A DNA stretch of 64,000 bases from JAICIG01 sp035532215. Its GTDB lineage: Bacteria > Planctomycetota > Planctomycetia > Pirellulales > JAICIG01. The first letter of the stretch is position 1. Every line of letters starts with the position of its first letter. This document shows, one piece after another, positions 1-9,652 of this stretch. The notes beneath the pieces were generated by a model. It was not told the origin of the DNA and did no database searches. It saw nothing but the letters and a program-made list of their open reading frames with translations. The translations under genes were made by a program, and so were the position numbers. The stretch spans positions 1 to 64,000 of the forward strand of contig DATKRK010000312.1 in NCBI GenBank assembly GCA_035532215.1. Reading direction: 5' to 3'.

Positions 1-46
1 GGCCCGCCTCATCGGCCGGCAACAAACACATTCCTTGTGCGCTCAC
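1..46 (-). CDS. 5' end of an unidentified gene running off the left edge
   Basis: An AGGAGG ribosome binding site (complement of 55-60) lies 8 bases before a GTG at 44-46, and the frame stays open to the window edge. Only about 15 residues are visible, too few to identify a product. An in-frame ATG downstream is an alternative start. The call rests on the strong ribosome binding site alone. Confidence 0.25.
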   Translation of the reverse strand, partial: MSAQGMCLLPADEAG

Positions 47-496
47 GGTCACAGCCTCCTTGCTGCCTTGGTGGGTTCTTTTCCAAACCCCAAGGTACTC
101 AAGGACTGTGACTTGCGCCTATTTCAACGGTATTGAGGCTAGCCCGGCGCTTTCGGAAAAGCAAGCGTATCCCGAAAAAAAACTGGGCCAGTTTTTCGCA
201 TGAAAAAGCCGCGTAGGGCGGGCCCTGCCCACCAGAACGCGGCTTGGCGCCCAATTCACCTCGGGCGCGGATCACCTCGCGGAATCGGCGTATATGACGC
301 CACAATCGCGAGTGGAAAGCGTGTTGGTTGTTCGTGCTCCAACGGCTCGGGTCCGCGTTGCGGCGGCGCATCGTGGGCGGCGCCCACCCTATCCCTGAAA
401 CGCAACGGTTGGTCAACAGGTTTTTTGGCGAACGGGTTGTTTTCCTCGATTCCGTTCCGCTGCGAACAGAGAAGAGGGGAAGGGGGATGGGGGTCC

Positions 497-534
497 GGGG
501 GAAGGGAACTTGGGGCCTGATGGTCCCTTCCCCC
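497..534. repeat. GC-rich hairpin beside the IS110 remnant
   Basis: The arms GGGGGAAGGGAAC (497-509) and GTCCCTTCCCCC (523-534) pair with one bulged base around a 13-base loop. The hairpin sits in G-rich low-complexity DNA. It could be an intergenic palindrome or the scar of the event that truncated the transposase. Confidence 0.5.
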
Positions 535-589
535 GCTGCAGCGCCATCGATTTTGATTTACTTGCGGACGTCGCGAAACATGGGGAAAG

Positions 590-927
590 ATCCCTTTCAG
601 ATAAAAACGGCCCAGCCGATCGGCGTCGCAGCGGTCGCCTTTGGCTTCGTTCTTGGCCAGCACCTTGATGGCCGGCGGGTGGCCCAAGTGCGGATCGAGG
701 CCGAGTTCCTGGAGCAGATCGGCGACCCACTGCCAGCCAAAGGCGCCTTCCATCGCCACCGGCGTGCCCGCTTCGATCCGGGCCAGCCAGCCGCGCATGG
801 CGTCTCGATCGGCATGCTCCAATCGCTTGCGTTCGATCACGCGGATCTCCCCATCCTCGTTGCGGCGTTGTACACTCACCTGGCTGAACTTGCGGTGCAC
901 ATCCCAGCCCAATGCTTTCGAGATCAT
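590..927 (-). pseudogene. IS110-family transposase, N-terminal remnant
   Basis: About 110 residues from ATG 927 resemble the N-terminal DEDD RuvC-like domain of IS110-type transposases. Visible pieces are a GWDVH segment, a MEGAFGW segment and a KGDRCDADRLGRFYLKGIFP segment, which carry the expected acidic residues. After this the frame passes into low-complexity G/A-rich DNA that shows no similarity. The catalytic C-terminal (transposase_20) domain is missing, so the copy is dead. The break coincides with a hairpin at 497-534, which may mark the deletion or a later insertion. Confidence 0.7.
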
Positions 928-1082
928 CGCTACCTCCGTCGAGTTGGAACTCAAGGTCGTTGAACAACCCCGAGTCTAACTCGGCGAGGTAGCGTTTCAT
1001 CCCATTGCAAATCTGAGCGCGGCGCCGACTTGGCTTGGGACGTTACTTAACGCTCATAGCTTGCGAAGGCCGCGTTCGGCTC

Positions 1083-1586
1083 TCAAACCAGGGCGGGCTC
1101 CGTTTCGCGGGCGGCGTCGGCGCCTAGCGTCAGCAGAATCTCTTGCGTCCGGTCCAAATCCGACGCCGTTGAAGCTTGCTTGCGACGCTCCTGTAATTCC
1201 GCAGCCAAGGCGTTGAACTCTCCGGCCATTTCTCGCCAAAAATCGTCGTCTCGGAAGGAAAGCGTTTCGACCGGCTCGCCCTGGGCCAGTTGACGCATGG
1301 CGCGACGCAGACGCATGATCGGCCCCGCCAGCCGGTTGCTCAGTTGCACCATATCGTAAACGATGACAGGCAACAGCACCAAAGACGCGATGGCGATCGG
1401 CCGGCAGAGGCCCCACAAGTCGGCGTACGGAGTTTGCAGGCCCGTGCGTCCGCTGACCAGCTTGAGCAGCGCGGCGACGCCGATCGTCATGACCGTGCAG
1501 CCAAACCAGTAAAACGCCGTCCGCGCCGCCAAGGCGCCTTGGACGTCGTAATCGACCAAAAACTTTTTGCGTTTGTAATGAGCCAT
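1083..1586 (-). CDS. HAMP-domain inner-membrane protein
   Basis: A protein of 167 residues from ATG 1586, which has GGGAG 8-9 bases upstream. An in-frame ATG at 1712 would add a 42-residue extension with no membrane or domain character. There are two predicted membrane segments, near residues 20-43 and 60-80. A HAMP-like helix pair follows (SNRLAGPIMRLRRAMRQLAQGE), then a short coiled coil. No output domain (kinase, methyl-accepting or cyclase) is present. Small HAMP proteins of this kind occur in planctomycetes; the function is unknown. It is divergent from the secreted/Tad-like genes that follow. Confidence 0.7.
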   Translation of the reverse strand: MAHYKRKKFLVDYDVQGALAARTAFYWFGCTVMTIGVAALLKLVSGRTGLQTPYADLWGLCRPIAIASLVLLPVIVYDMVQLSNRLAGPIMRLRRAMRQLAQGEPVETLSFRDDDFWREMAGEFNALAAELQERRKQASTASDLDRTQEILLTLGADAARETEPALV

Positions 1587-2061
1587 GTCGGAAGTCTCCC
1601 AGGGTAGACGCGAAGCGGATGTCGCTGCAGTCCGTGGCGCCGCTCGGGCCGGAAATTCGCTTGTGAACGCCGTTTGAACTCTAACGTCTGCCGCCGCCGC
1701 GTGCCGGGCCATATTTTTCCGATCTTTGGGTTCGCCAGGTCGTTATTTACGCAACCGCCATTGCGAACGGCAGATGCAGCGAGGAAACGGACCGGCCGCT
1801 TCCCGCACGGCGCCGCGTTTTCCAACGCATTCAGGCCGCGCAACCCGAGCATTTGACCTGAGCCGAATCCGACCTACGTTTTTCGATAGGCGACAACCGC
1901 ATTCCCTTCTCAGTGTCGCTCGAAGCAATTCCCGACGCACGCAGCCGCACGGCCTGACAAATCGCGGCAGAGGATCGCATGACTCAAGCAGGCGCCAAAG
2001 CGCTGCGAGCAGACGGTTGGCATTTCAATCACACTCTTCTCTACACAGGAGCGAAACCGCA

Positions 2062-2730
2062 ATGAAGTTCAACCTTTTTTCCATTCGTTCGCAGCGGGCG
2101 CGATTCTGGCGGCTGGCGTTTGGTCTGGGCGCCATGGTCTGGTTTGCCGGCTTCAATGTTTCGGATGCACAAACGACGCCCGTCGGCACGACGCGAGTCG
2201 AAGAGGATTGGGAGTTGGTTGTCGGCGCCCCCGACGACAACGACAACAGTCCGCAAGTCACCTGCGTGATCGCGCCGAGCGATCTTGGCAGCGGTTACGC
2301 GGCGCTCGACGTGAACTTCCACAGTCAACCGGATTACGCGGCCGGCGGCGTGCAAATACACGTCTGGAGCCCGGACACCCCGATGCTCGTGGCCAATTCG
2401 GACGCGACGGCGACGTTGCAGACTTCGAGCGAGACGATTACCTGGACGACGCGGATGTCGGTGGCGAGCAACGCGCTGACGTTTCAGATCGTCAACGGCA
2501 GTTCGTCCACGTGGGGCGACTTCACCGACAACGGCAGCTTGCAATTGACCGTCGGAGCCCTGTTGGCGAACTTGGACGGCTACAGCCCCAGCGTCTCGAT
2601 CGCCAACTCCGGAATTCCCTATGCCAGCAATCGCGTCACGTCTCTGACGCTGAAGGCCATTCGTTATTATTCGTCCTCCGGGCAGTTGCTCGGCCAAACC
2701 ACGACCCCGCAAGTCGTCTACCCCAAATAG
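2062..2730 (+). CDS. secreted protein of unknown function
   Basis: A protein of 222 residues. ATG 2062 follows CAGGAGCG at a good distance; the longer upstream reading frame has no signal sequence. The N-terminus is Arg-rich followed by a hydrophobic stretch ending SDAQT, which fits a Sec signal peptide cleaved near residue 35. The mature part is rich in Ser, Thr and Asn and looks like an all-beta extracellular protein. It ends 57 bases before a TadG-like gene and probably shares its transcript, so a role in the same envelope structure is inferred. No known domain was recognised. Confidence 0.6.
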   Translation: MKFNLFSIRSQRARFWRLAFGLGAMVWFAGFNVSDAQTTPVGTTRVEEDWELVVGAPDDNDNSPQVTCVIAPSDLGSGYAALDVNFHSQPDYAAGGVQIHVWSPDTPMLVANSDATATLQTSSETITWTTRMSVASNALTFQIVNGSSSTWGDFTDNGSLQLTVGALLANLDGYSPSVSIANSGIPYASNRVTSLTLKAIRYYSSSGQLLGQTTTPQVVYPK

Positions 2731-2787
2731 CCGAACTCGCGACGGGCGAATCCATCCAATCTTCGTCGTCCTTCTCAGGAGCAAGTC

Positions 2788-3963
2788 ATGTCAACTCGTT
2801 CTTACCCGCGGGCCCGCGACCGCGCCGGCAACTTGACCATTTTAGCGGCGCTGTTGATGGTTGTGTTCATGGCCGCCGTGGCTTTTTCCGTCGACTTGGG
2901 CTATCTGTCCAACAGCATGGCTGAATTGCAACGCACGGCCGACGCCGCTGCTTTGGCTGCGGCTGAAGACCTGGTCTACCAAGGCACGCCCGGCACGCCG
3001 GTCAACTTGACCACGAATATCGCCCAGGCGCAAGCCGACGCCGTCAGCTATGCCTCGCGCAATTACGTCTGCAGTGCATCGCCGCTGGTTGGCTCATCGG
3101 ACGTGGTGGTGGGTTACATCGCCAACCCGCGGCAACCCGGCGCGACGATGGATTTCACCAACCAGAACCAGTTCAACGCGGTGCAGGTGACCGTCAACCG
3201 CAACGAGAACGAAAACGGCAAAGTGCCGTACTTCTTCGCCAAGATCTTCGGCCTCAGCGGCCAGTCCGCCTCGGCCCAGGCCACCGCCGCGCTGATCAAT
3301 AACATCGGCGGGTTTCAGATTCCCTCGGGCTCGTCGGGCTATATGCTGCCGATTCTGCCGTTCGCCGAAGACTCCTCGACGGTCGACAACCTGCTCGCCG
3401 GCGATTACGCCGCGTCCGGCCTGACCGACGAGTGGAGCTATAACGCCTCGACGAAAACGGTGTCTCAGGGCTCCGACGGCATCGCGGAATTCAACTTGTT
3501 CCCGCAGGGCACCGGTTCGCCGGGCAACCGCGGCACGGTCAAGATCGGCACGTCGAACAACAGCACGTGCACGATCGTACACCAGATCGTCAACGGCATC
3601 AGCGCCACGGACCTGTCCTACTATCCCAACGGTCAGTTGGCGCTGAACGATCAGGGCGTGTTGGTGCTGCCCGGCAACCCCGGCATCAGCGCGGGCTTCA
3701 AAAGCGCCCTGGCCTCGATCGTCGGCCAGACTCGCGTGATCCCGGTGTTCAGCACGGTCTCCGGCAACGGCAACAACGCCGAGTTCACGATCGTTCAATG
3801 GTTCGGCATCCGCGTGATGGCCGTCAACTTGACCGGCTCGATGACCTCCAAGTACTTGATGGTGCAGCCGGCCAACGTGTTCATTCAACAGGGCATCGTG
3901 CCCGCTACGTCGGGCAGCCAGACCAGTTACGCGGCATACTCGCCGGTATGGCTCATCAAATAA
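2788..3963 (+). CDS. TadG-like (Flp pilus-assembly) membrane-anchored protein
   Basis: A protein of 391 residues with an AGGAGCAAG ribosome binding site. The N-terminus is the typical Tad segment: a short basic stretch, one membrane helix (about 15-38), then DLGYLSNSMAELQRTADAAALAAAEDL, as in TadG-like proteins. The long Ser/Thr/Asn/Gly-rich C-terminal part is extracytoplasmic and carries no visible VWA MIDAS motif. It is followed 38 bases later by a TadE-like gene. No tadA/B/C ATPase or platform genes are in the window, so whether this assembles a pilus cannot be decided. Confidence 0.75.
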   Translation: MSTRSYPRARDRAGNLTILAALLMVVFMAAVAFSVDLGYLSNSMAELQRTADAAALAAAEDLVYQGTPGTPVNLTTNIAQAQADAVSYASRNYVCSASPLVGSSDVVVGYIANPRQPGATMDFTNQNQFNAVQVTVNRNENENGKVPYFFAKIFGLSGQSASAQATAALINNIGGFQIPSGSSGYMLPILPFAEDSSTVDNLLAGDYAASGLTDEWSYNASTKTVSQGSDGIAEFNLFPQGTGSPGNRGTVKIGTSNNSTCTIVHQIVNGISATDLSYYPNGQLALNDQGVLVLPGNPGISAGFKSALASIVGQTRVIPVFSTVSGNGNNAEFTIVQWFGIRVMAVNLTGSMTSKYLMVQPANVFIQQGIVPATSGSQTSYAAYSPVWLIK

Positions 3964-4001
3964 CCGGCGATGGCCGTCCACGTCTTAACGAGGAACCTTC
4001 T

Positions 4002-4415
4002 ATGACACGCCAGCGCGACCGGCGGGGCACGTCCGCCGTGGAATTTGCGTTCATCGCTCCGCTGTTTTTCATGCTCGTGATCGGGATGGTCGAATTCGGA
4101 CGCGCCATGATGGTGCAACAGGTCTTGACCAACGCGTCGCGCGAAGGCGCCCGCCTGGCCAGCCTCGACAGCACCAACAACAGTTCGAGCCCGACCTCCA
4201 CTGTCACGTCCGATATCAACTCGATTCTCTCCGGATCGAACATCACGGGCGCGACGATCGCGATTTCCCCCGGTTTACCGGTTGCGGCCGGGCAGAACAT
4301 TTCCGTCACGGTCAGCGTGCCTTACATGAACGTGACCTGGATACCGCATCCCTGGTTTCTGGGAAGCGCCACGCTGTCGGCCAATTGCGTGATGCGCCGC
4401 GAGACGACGCAATAG
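4002..4415 (+). CDS. TadE-like pseudopilin/pilus-assembly protein
   Basis: A protein of 137 residues starting at ATG 4002 behind AGGAACC. It has the TadE signature: RRGTSAVEFAFIAPLFFMLVIGMVEFGRAMMVQQVLTNASREGAR split over one membrane helix (about residues 11-32), with the conserved Glu of the VEFA motif and the SREGAR segment after the helix. It forms an operon with the TadG-like gene upstream. It converges on the DUF1501 gene with only 6 bases between the stop codons and no obvious terminator. Confidence 0.85.
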   Translation: MTRQRDRRGTSAVEFAFIAPLFFMLVIGMVEFGRAMMVQQVLTNASREGARLASLDSTNNSSSPTSTVTSDINSILSGSNITGATIAISPGLPVAAGQNISVTVSVPYMNVTWIPHPWFLGSATLSANCVMRRETTQ

Positions 4416-4421
4416 CGATCG

Positions 4422-5921
4422 CTACGCCAGAATTTCGCGAATCGCCCGGCCGTGATCGAGATCGAGGCGCTTGCGGCCGGGAATTTCCAGCCGGCGGCTG
4501 TCGAGCCCGAGTTGCTCGAGCACCGTGGCGTGCAGGTCGGTGACGTAGTGCCGGTCTTCGACGGCGTGGAAACCCACTTCGTCGGTGGCGCCGTGGACGA
4601 CGCCCCGCTTGAGGCCGCCGCCGGCCATCCATACCGAAAAGCCGTAGGGATGATGATCGCGGCCGTCGGCGCCTTGAGCGCCGGGCGTGCGGCCGAATTC
4701 AGTGCCCCAGACCACCAGCGTCTCGTCGAACAGCCCGCGCTGCTTGAGATCTTTGATCAAAGCCGCAATCGGTTGATCCACCTGGCCGCATAGCGCGCTG
4801 TGGCCCTTCTTCAGATTGCCGTGGGCGTCCCAGGCGCCGGCGCCGCCGTTGCTGCCGTGAAAGATCTGCACGAACCGCACGCCGCGCTCGACCAGCCGCC
4901 GCGCGGCCAGGCACTGCTCGCCAAACGTTTTGGTCGTCGGCTTGTCGAGACCGTAAAGCGCCTGCGTGGCGGCCGTTTCATCGGAGAATTTCAACAACTC
5001 CGGCACCGCCATCTGCATGCGGAACGCCAGTTCATAACTTTTGATGCGGGCCGCCAGAGCAGGATCGGCCGGGTACTCCACGCTCGACAAGCGGTTCAAC
5101 TGGCCAAGCAGCTCGAACTCGCCTTGCTGTTCTTCCCGGAACACGTCGGGGCCCGGCGCCACATAGGGCAGCGGGTTCTTGGGATCGACCTGCAGTTGCA
5201 CGCCGTTGTGCTCGGGGCCCAGGTAACTGGCGCCGTGGGCGCCCATGCCGCCGCAACAATCGGCGATCGGCGTGCCCATCACGACGAACTGCGGCAGATC
5301 GTCGTTGAGCGAACCCAGTCCGTAGTGAACCCAGGAGCCGATCGTGGGAAACTGCCCGTCGAGCGAATGTCGGCCGGTGTGGAACTGCAACTGCGCGCCG
5401 TGGTTGTTGTCGGTGGTCCACATCGAGCGGATGATGGCCAGATCGTCGACGCACTCGCCCAGGTGCGGCCACCAATCACTGATCTCGATGCCGCTTTGGC
5501 CGCGCTTGCCGTAGCCGATCTGCATCGGGAACAGGGCCGGGTGGACCTTGTGCAGCCCCGGCACGACCTCGCGCAGATTTTCCTTGAGAAACGACGAATC
5601 CAGCGCGGCGGCGTAGGGAGTTTCGGCGATCGTCTTGCCGGCGTACTTGTTCAGCGCGGGCTTGGGGTCGAACGACTCCATCTGGCTCGTGCCGCCCACC
5701 ATGAACATCCAGATCACGCTCTTGGCCTTGCGCGCGAAGTGCGGGGCGCGTATCGGGCCGCCGGCGGGCGCCGCAGTCTCGGCCCGTGCGATGCCGTCGC
5801 GCTGGAACATCGAACCCAGCGCCAGCCCGGTCAGCCCCATGCCCGCGTCGGCCAAAAAAGTGCGGCGGTGAACGCCGTTGTTGGGAAAGCGATGGCCGGG
5901 ATACTCGTGGGACATCTTCAA
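4422..5921 (-). CDS. DUF1501 protein, Tat-exported, alkaline-phosphatase/sulfatase fold
   Basis: A protein of 499 residues. The N-terminus has a twin-arginine signal (HRRTFLADAGMGLTGLALGS). The body matches DUF1501, a sulfatase-like fold abundant in planctomycetes. Landmarks are MFMVGGTSQMESFDPKP near residue 72, the DNNHGAQLQFHTGRHSLDG region near 170, and EFGRTPGAQGADGRDHHPYGFSVWMAGGG near 415, which would supply the metal ligands. These proteins are usually encoded next to a DUF1549/DUF1553 cytochrome-like partner. None is adjacent here. The substrate is unknown. Confidence 0.9.
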   Translation of the reverse strand: MKMSHEYPGHRFPNNGVHRRTFLADAGMGLTGLALGSMFQRDGIARAETAAPAGGPIRAPHFARKAKSVIWMFMVGGTSQMESFDPKPALNKYAGKTIAETPYAAALDSSFLKENLREVVPGLHKVHPALFPMQIGYGKRGQSGIEISDWWPHLGECVDDLAIIRSMWTTDNNHGAQLQFHTGRHSLDGQFPTIGSWVHYGLGSLNDDLPQFVVMGTPIADCCGGMGAHGASYLGPEHNGVQLQVDPKNPLPYVAPGPDVFREEQQGEFELLGQLNRLSSVEYPADPALAARIKSYELAFRMQMAVPELLKFSDETAATQALYGLDKPTTKTFGEQCLAARRLVERGVRFVQIFHGSNGGAGAWDAHGNLKKGHSALCGQVDQPIAALIKDLKQRGLFDETLVVWGTEFGRTPGAQGADGRDHHPYGFSVWMAGGGLKRGVVHGATDEVGFHAVEDRHYVTDLHATVLEQLGLDSRRLEIPGRKRLDLDHGRAIREILA

Positions 5922-6071
5922 ACATCCTCGCTGTTCTGCTCGACGTACGCGAAGTCGCGTCGGTTCGCCGCCCCGAGCAAACCGCCGGCCTTTATCCTAT
6001 GTCGGTCGGCCGCTCGCGGGAAGAGAGCCGCAAGCGTCATTTGCTCGGCGCGCCGGAGGCTGCAACATGTC

Positions 6072-6179
6072 GGCGAGCCGGAGGCGTCAACCTCCGGGTG
6101 GTAGCGACTTGCCGGTGCGGAACGAATTGTTGCGAAACGTTCGGCAATTCAACCCGGAGGCTGACGCCTCCGGCTCGCC
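6072..6179. repeat. intergenic inverted repeat with 28-base arms
   Basis: The arm at 6072-6099 (starting GGCGAGCCGGAGGCGTCA) is matched in reverse complement at 6152-6179 with 27 of 28 bases paired, around a 52-base spacer. It lies between the DUF1501 start and the hydrolase remnant. The size and GC content fit a dispersed planctomycete palindromic element. Confidence 0.7.
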
Positions 6180-6286
6180 TTTTCAGAAATTGGCGGCTCC
6201 GACTCCGCCAAAAACTTGTTTCGCGCCGGTCGTCCTGCACGCTATGCTCAGCATTCGCCCCCGCCGCCCCTCCGCAGGAGAATCTC

Positions 6287-6424
6287 ATGCCCGGCCTGGC
6301 TTACGCTCAACCTGAAGAAATCGGCCTCGATGCCGCCCGACTTCGAATCGCCTTCGATCTGCTCGCACGTCGCAGCGGCGCTGGCATGAAGGAAGAGGAA
6401 TTCTTTAGCGCATGCCCAGCTTGA
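6287..6424 (+). pseudogene. serine hydrolase (beta-lactamase class C family), N-terminal remnant
   Basis: A strong GCAGGAG ribosome binding site precedes ATG 6287. The 45-residue frame begins MPGLAYAQPEEIGLDAARL and continues RIAFDLLARRSGAG, the usual opening of class C beta-lactamase-like serine hydrolases. It then stops inside the 3' end of the convergent membrane-protein gene. The SxxK active-site region and everything after it are missing, so this is the stub of a deleted gene. Confidence 0.55.
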
Positions 6425-7976
6425 CTGCGTCCTGGCTCAACAAAAAATCGAGAATCCACGGATGGACCCATGGGTTCCACGCGGGATAGGTCACCGAGAG
6501 CACGGAAAAAGCAAGCAGCAGGCAGGCCAAGCCGCGCGACCAGCGATGCGTTGCGGCGGCGTCGGCAGCCGGCAGCATAGCGACCAACCACAACGGCGCA
6601 AACCAAAACACCCAGCGGAAGCCGCTGTTCATGCCGCCGTAGTTGCGGTCCTCCAGCGGCCGCAGCAGATAGAACGCGATGCACACGGCCGAGACGGACC
6701 CGATCAGCACTCCCAGGGCAATCCAGTGAGGCTCGCGCCGAAAGCAGAGGATGCCGACGCCCAGCACGCTCAACAGCCAGATCGGCGTCAGCGAAAAAAT
6801 GCCGTGGTGCCCGATGAGGACGTGGAACGCATAGACGGCGCGATCGGGTTCGCCCTGGTCGATCGGGCTGCGCGTTTCGAGTTTCGACCAATAGCTGTCG
6901 ATGATTCGCTTTTCGCCGCGGCGGTACTGGTAGTCGTACCAGTTGTCGCCGGCGTGAGGATCGAGCCGCTGGGCCAGTGCATTGGTTTTGCCGCGATGGG
7001 CATAGGCCGGCAAGACCGAGTGATGGGCCAGATAGTTCGTGCCCACCGAGGCGGCGGCCACCAGCAGCGCGGCCGGCAAATAGGCCAACATCGTCCCCCG
7101 CGGCGCCTTCCACAGCAGCCCCACGGTCATGGCGGCGAAAAACGCCAAGGCGGGCAACTCGTTGGCCGCCGTGAACGCCGCAAAAAAACCCGCCAAGGCG
7201 AACCAGCGCAGGCGCCGGTCGCCGCCGTGTACGATGTACACCCCCCCCTGCGGTTGCAGATCCATTCGAGTTTTCGAAGGACTTTTCGGGGCATCGCCGT
7301 ACCAGATCAAAAGCGCCGCGTGCAGCGAGATCGCCGCGCTGACGGCCGCCGTCAAGTGGTTGTTGATGACGACGGCGAACGTGCCCAGAAACGTGCCGAA
7401 CGCCGCCGCGCCGAACACGAACATCCGGCCCCAGTCGGTCGCTCCGAACCGCTCCACCAGCTTCGCCACGAGCAGGAAGTAGACGATCAAGGGCAAGACG
7501 TTGAACGTAATGATGATCGCCCGGCCAATGGTATAGGGATGTTCGCCGAGCGTGGCCCCGGTGAACTTATGGATCAGCCAATATTCGCCGGCCATCAAGG
7601 TGGCCAACAGCGGCGGTTTGCTCGAATAGAGATGGCCTTCGTCGGGCCCCGGCGCCGCGGCGCCGAATTCGTCGTGCTTGACCATGTCGATCGTGTCCCA
7701 ATTCGGCTGGTTCACGATCTCGTCGATGGCATACGTGCCGTGCTCGACCAGCGCCCGCACCGTACACCAGCGGCTGCGGTCGTTGCCGCTCAGGAACGGC
7801 CGCTGCTTCTGCCAGTCTTTGCGCCCTTGGCCCTTCAAATAACTTTCCAGGCGGATCGTATCGACGGCGTTGACGGCCAACACGCGGCCCGTGATGCCGC
7901 CGATGCCGATCACGGTCAGCAGCAGGTAGACGCTTTGGCGAAGCGGGCGGCGTGGATCGTCAGACGGATGGTTCAT
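6405..7976 (-). CDS. polytopic membrane protein, possible GT-C glycosyltransferase
   Basis: A protein of 523 residues with roughly ten hydrophobic segments. A long periplasmic loop follows the first segment (about residues 35-125). It contains an acidic pair and a GHLYSSKPPL segment, reminiscent of the first loop of ArnT/PMT-type GT-C enzymes that use polyprenyl-phosphate sugars. The start overlaps the 3' end of the GT2 gene by 17 bases, so the two are cotranslated. The pairing of a GT2 dolichol-phosphate-type synthase with a GT-C-like protein suggests lipid-linked sugar transfer to the envelope. The family assignment is inferred from topology and context. Confidence 0.65.
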   Translation of the reverse strand: MNHPSDDPRRPLRQSVYLLLTVIGIGGITGRVLAVNAVDTIRLESYLKGQGRKDWQKQRPFLSGNDRSRWCTVRALVEHGTYAIDEIVNQPNWDTIDMVKHDEFGAAAPGPDEGHLYSSKPPLLATLMAGEYWLIHKFTGATLGEHPYTIGRAIIITFNVLPLIVYFLLVAKLVERFGATDWGRMFVFGAAAFGTFLGTFAVVINNHLTAAVSAAISLHAALLIWYGDAPKSPSKTRMDLQPQGGVYIVHGGDRRLRWFALAGFFAAFTAANELPALAFFAAMTVGLLWKAPRGTMLAYLPAALLVAAASVGTNYLAHHSVLPAYAHRGKTNALAQRLDPHAGDNWYDYQYRRGEKRIIDSYWSKLETRSPIDQGEPDRAVYAFHVLIGHHGIFSLTPIWLLSVLGVGILCFRREPHWIALGVLIGSVSAVCIAFYLLRPLEDRNYGGMNSGFRWVFWFAPLWLVAMLPAADAAATHRWSRGLACLLLAFSVLSVTYPAWNPWVHPWILDFLLSQDAVKLGMR

Positions 7977-8958
7977 GGTGCGAGCCAGCGGCGTCTTGGG
8001 AAGTGGCGTGCGGCGGGGTTTCTTCAGCTACCGAGTAAGTATCGCTGTCGCGGCCCGTATAGGCGGTGATCAATTCGGCGAGAAAGCCGATCGACATCAA
8101 TTGCCCGCCCAAGAGCAGCGCCCCGAGCGAATAAATCAAGGCCGGCCGCTGATGCAGCGGTTTGTGGTCGGGTTGGGGATTGATCTGCCCCATCAACCAG
8201 TAGACGGCCAGGTAGAGAAGCCCCGAAATGCCCAGCACGAAGCAGCCCAGCCCGAACGCCCCCAGCGCGTGCTGCGGCCGTTGGCCGAAGCCGGTGAGAA
8301 ACTTGACCGTCAGCAGATCGAGAAACCCTTTGATGAAGCGGCGGATGCCGTATTTCGAGTGACCGAACCGCCGCGGCCGGTGCGCGATGGCGATCTCGCC
8401 GACGCGAAAGCCGCGGGCGGCGGCCAGCACCGGCACGAAGCGGTGCAGTTCGCCGTACAGCCGCACTTCGCGAAAGATCTCGCGGCGGTAGCACTTCATG
8501 CCGCAGTTATGGTCGTGCAGCCGCACGCCGGTCAACTGGCTGACCATCCAATTGAACACGCGCGAGGGCCAGACCTTGTGCCAAGGATCATAGCGAACCT
8601 GCTTCCAGCCGCTGACCACGTCGAGTTGCCGCTGCATTTCGTCGAGAAATCGTGGAATCTCGTGCGGGTCGTCCTGCAGATCGGCGTCGAGCGTCATCAC
8701 CAATTCTCCGCGGGCCGCCTGAAAGCCCGCGCTCAAAGCGGCCGCCTTGCCGAAATTGCGGCGAAAGCGAAACCCGCGCACTCGCGGATCGGCGGCGGCC
8801 AGCCGGGCGATGACGTCCCAAGAGCCATCGGTCGAACCATCGTCGACAAAGATCAAATCCAGCTCGTAGCCTTCGGCCGCGGCCACCTCGTCCAGCTCGC
8901 GGTACAAACACTCCAGGCTCTCCGCCTCGTTGTAAACAGGAATGACCGTAGAGAGCAT
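7960..8958 (-). CDS. GT2 glycosyltransferase, polyprenyl-phosphate sugar synthase type
   Basis: A protein of 332 residues. A GT-A domain with VIPVYNEAESL at 5-15, VDDGSTDGS at 38-46 and the metal-binding LDADLQDDP at 90-98 matches the DPM1/GtrB/ArnC branch. Two C-terminal membrane helices (about 230-255 and 275-300) are typical of GtrB-like proteins that pass sugar from a nucleotide donor to undecaprenyl phosphate at the inner face of the membrane. It is the first gene of a two-gene operon with the membrane protein downstream, which is the likely acceptor-side transferase. Confidence 0.88.
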   Translation of the reverse strand: MLSTVIPVYNEAESLECLYRELDEVAAAEGYELDLIFVDDGSTDGSWDVIARLAAADPRVRGFRFRRNFGKAAALSAGFQAARGELVMTLDADLQDDPHEIPRFLDEMQRQLDVVSGWKQVRYDPWHKVWPSRVFNWMVSQLTGVRLHDHNCGMKCYRREIFREVRLYGELHRFVPVLAAARGFRVGEIAIAHRPRRFGHSKYGIRRFIKGFLDLLTVKFLTGFGQRPQHALGAFGLGCFVLGISGLLYLAVYWLMGQINPQPDHKPLHQRPALIYSLGALLLGGQLMSIGFLAELITAYTGRDSDTYSVAEETPPHATSQDAAGSHHEPSV

Positions 8959-9652
8959 GAAGGGCGTTTTTCGCAGGGCGGGAGGAACGAAGCCGCGGCT
9001 CGTCAGCTCTCGGAGGAGCGTCGTCCACAGAGCGGATATGGGCTGCTAAAAAGCCAATAACTCGCGATGTTAAATTGTTTGCGCAACACAGCTTAATTGA
9101 ATTTGGTTAGCGGTCGGAAATCGTGCGTCTGACGCCGGCCTCGACGCTCTCGACCTGCCTCGAAGACAACATGAAAAAGTCTACCCCAAAGCCGCGCGCT
9201 GGCAAAGGCAGGAAGGCCGCCACGGCCGGTTGGAAGTGTTCGCGGCCTGAGCTATTGCCGCATCTCGATTTCCCTAGCCGATTGGACTAGACGCATTAGC
9301 GATCCGCTGGCCGATCGTCGGGCCGCCGGTCAGATGCGGCGCACTCACCGCGCAGGAGAAACCCAATGACGAATTTGGAGGCGTCAATCTCGCTCGCTTG
9401 CTGAGGCCGCGTTAGAGAGTTTTTGCCCCGCCGGCTGGCGCGCGCGGGTCGGCGAGGTTGTGATGACGAGCCACTGGTTCTTATCTCTCGCTCGGGCGGA
9501 TGCGATTGGGCCGACGAAGCGGCGCATCGCTCAGCGTGTGCCTCACAGAAGAGAAGTTGACAAGATAGCTCCCCATTGTCGGCGTGGCCGACTTAGTGGC
9601 GGCATTCGCCGACTTGGTGATAGCGAACGACGTCCCTGGCTTGGTCTGAGTC
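8959..9652. other. gene-poor stretch
   Basis: About 690 bases with no convincing gene. The only ORF with a natural-looking start is 9171-9290 (+), 39 residues opening with a Lys/Arg-rich MKKSTPKPRAGKGRKAA. It could be a small basic protein or the stub of a lost gene, but no ribosome binding site supports it. The region near 9065-9120 is unusually AT-rich for this genome and may hold a promoter. Confidence 0.4.
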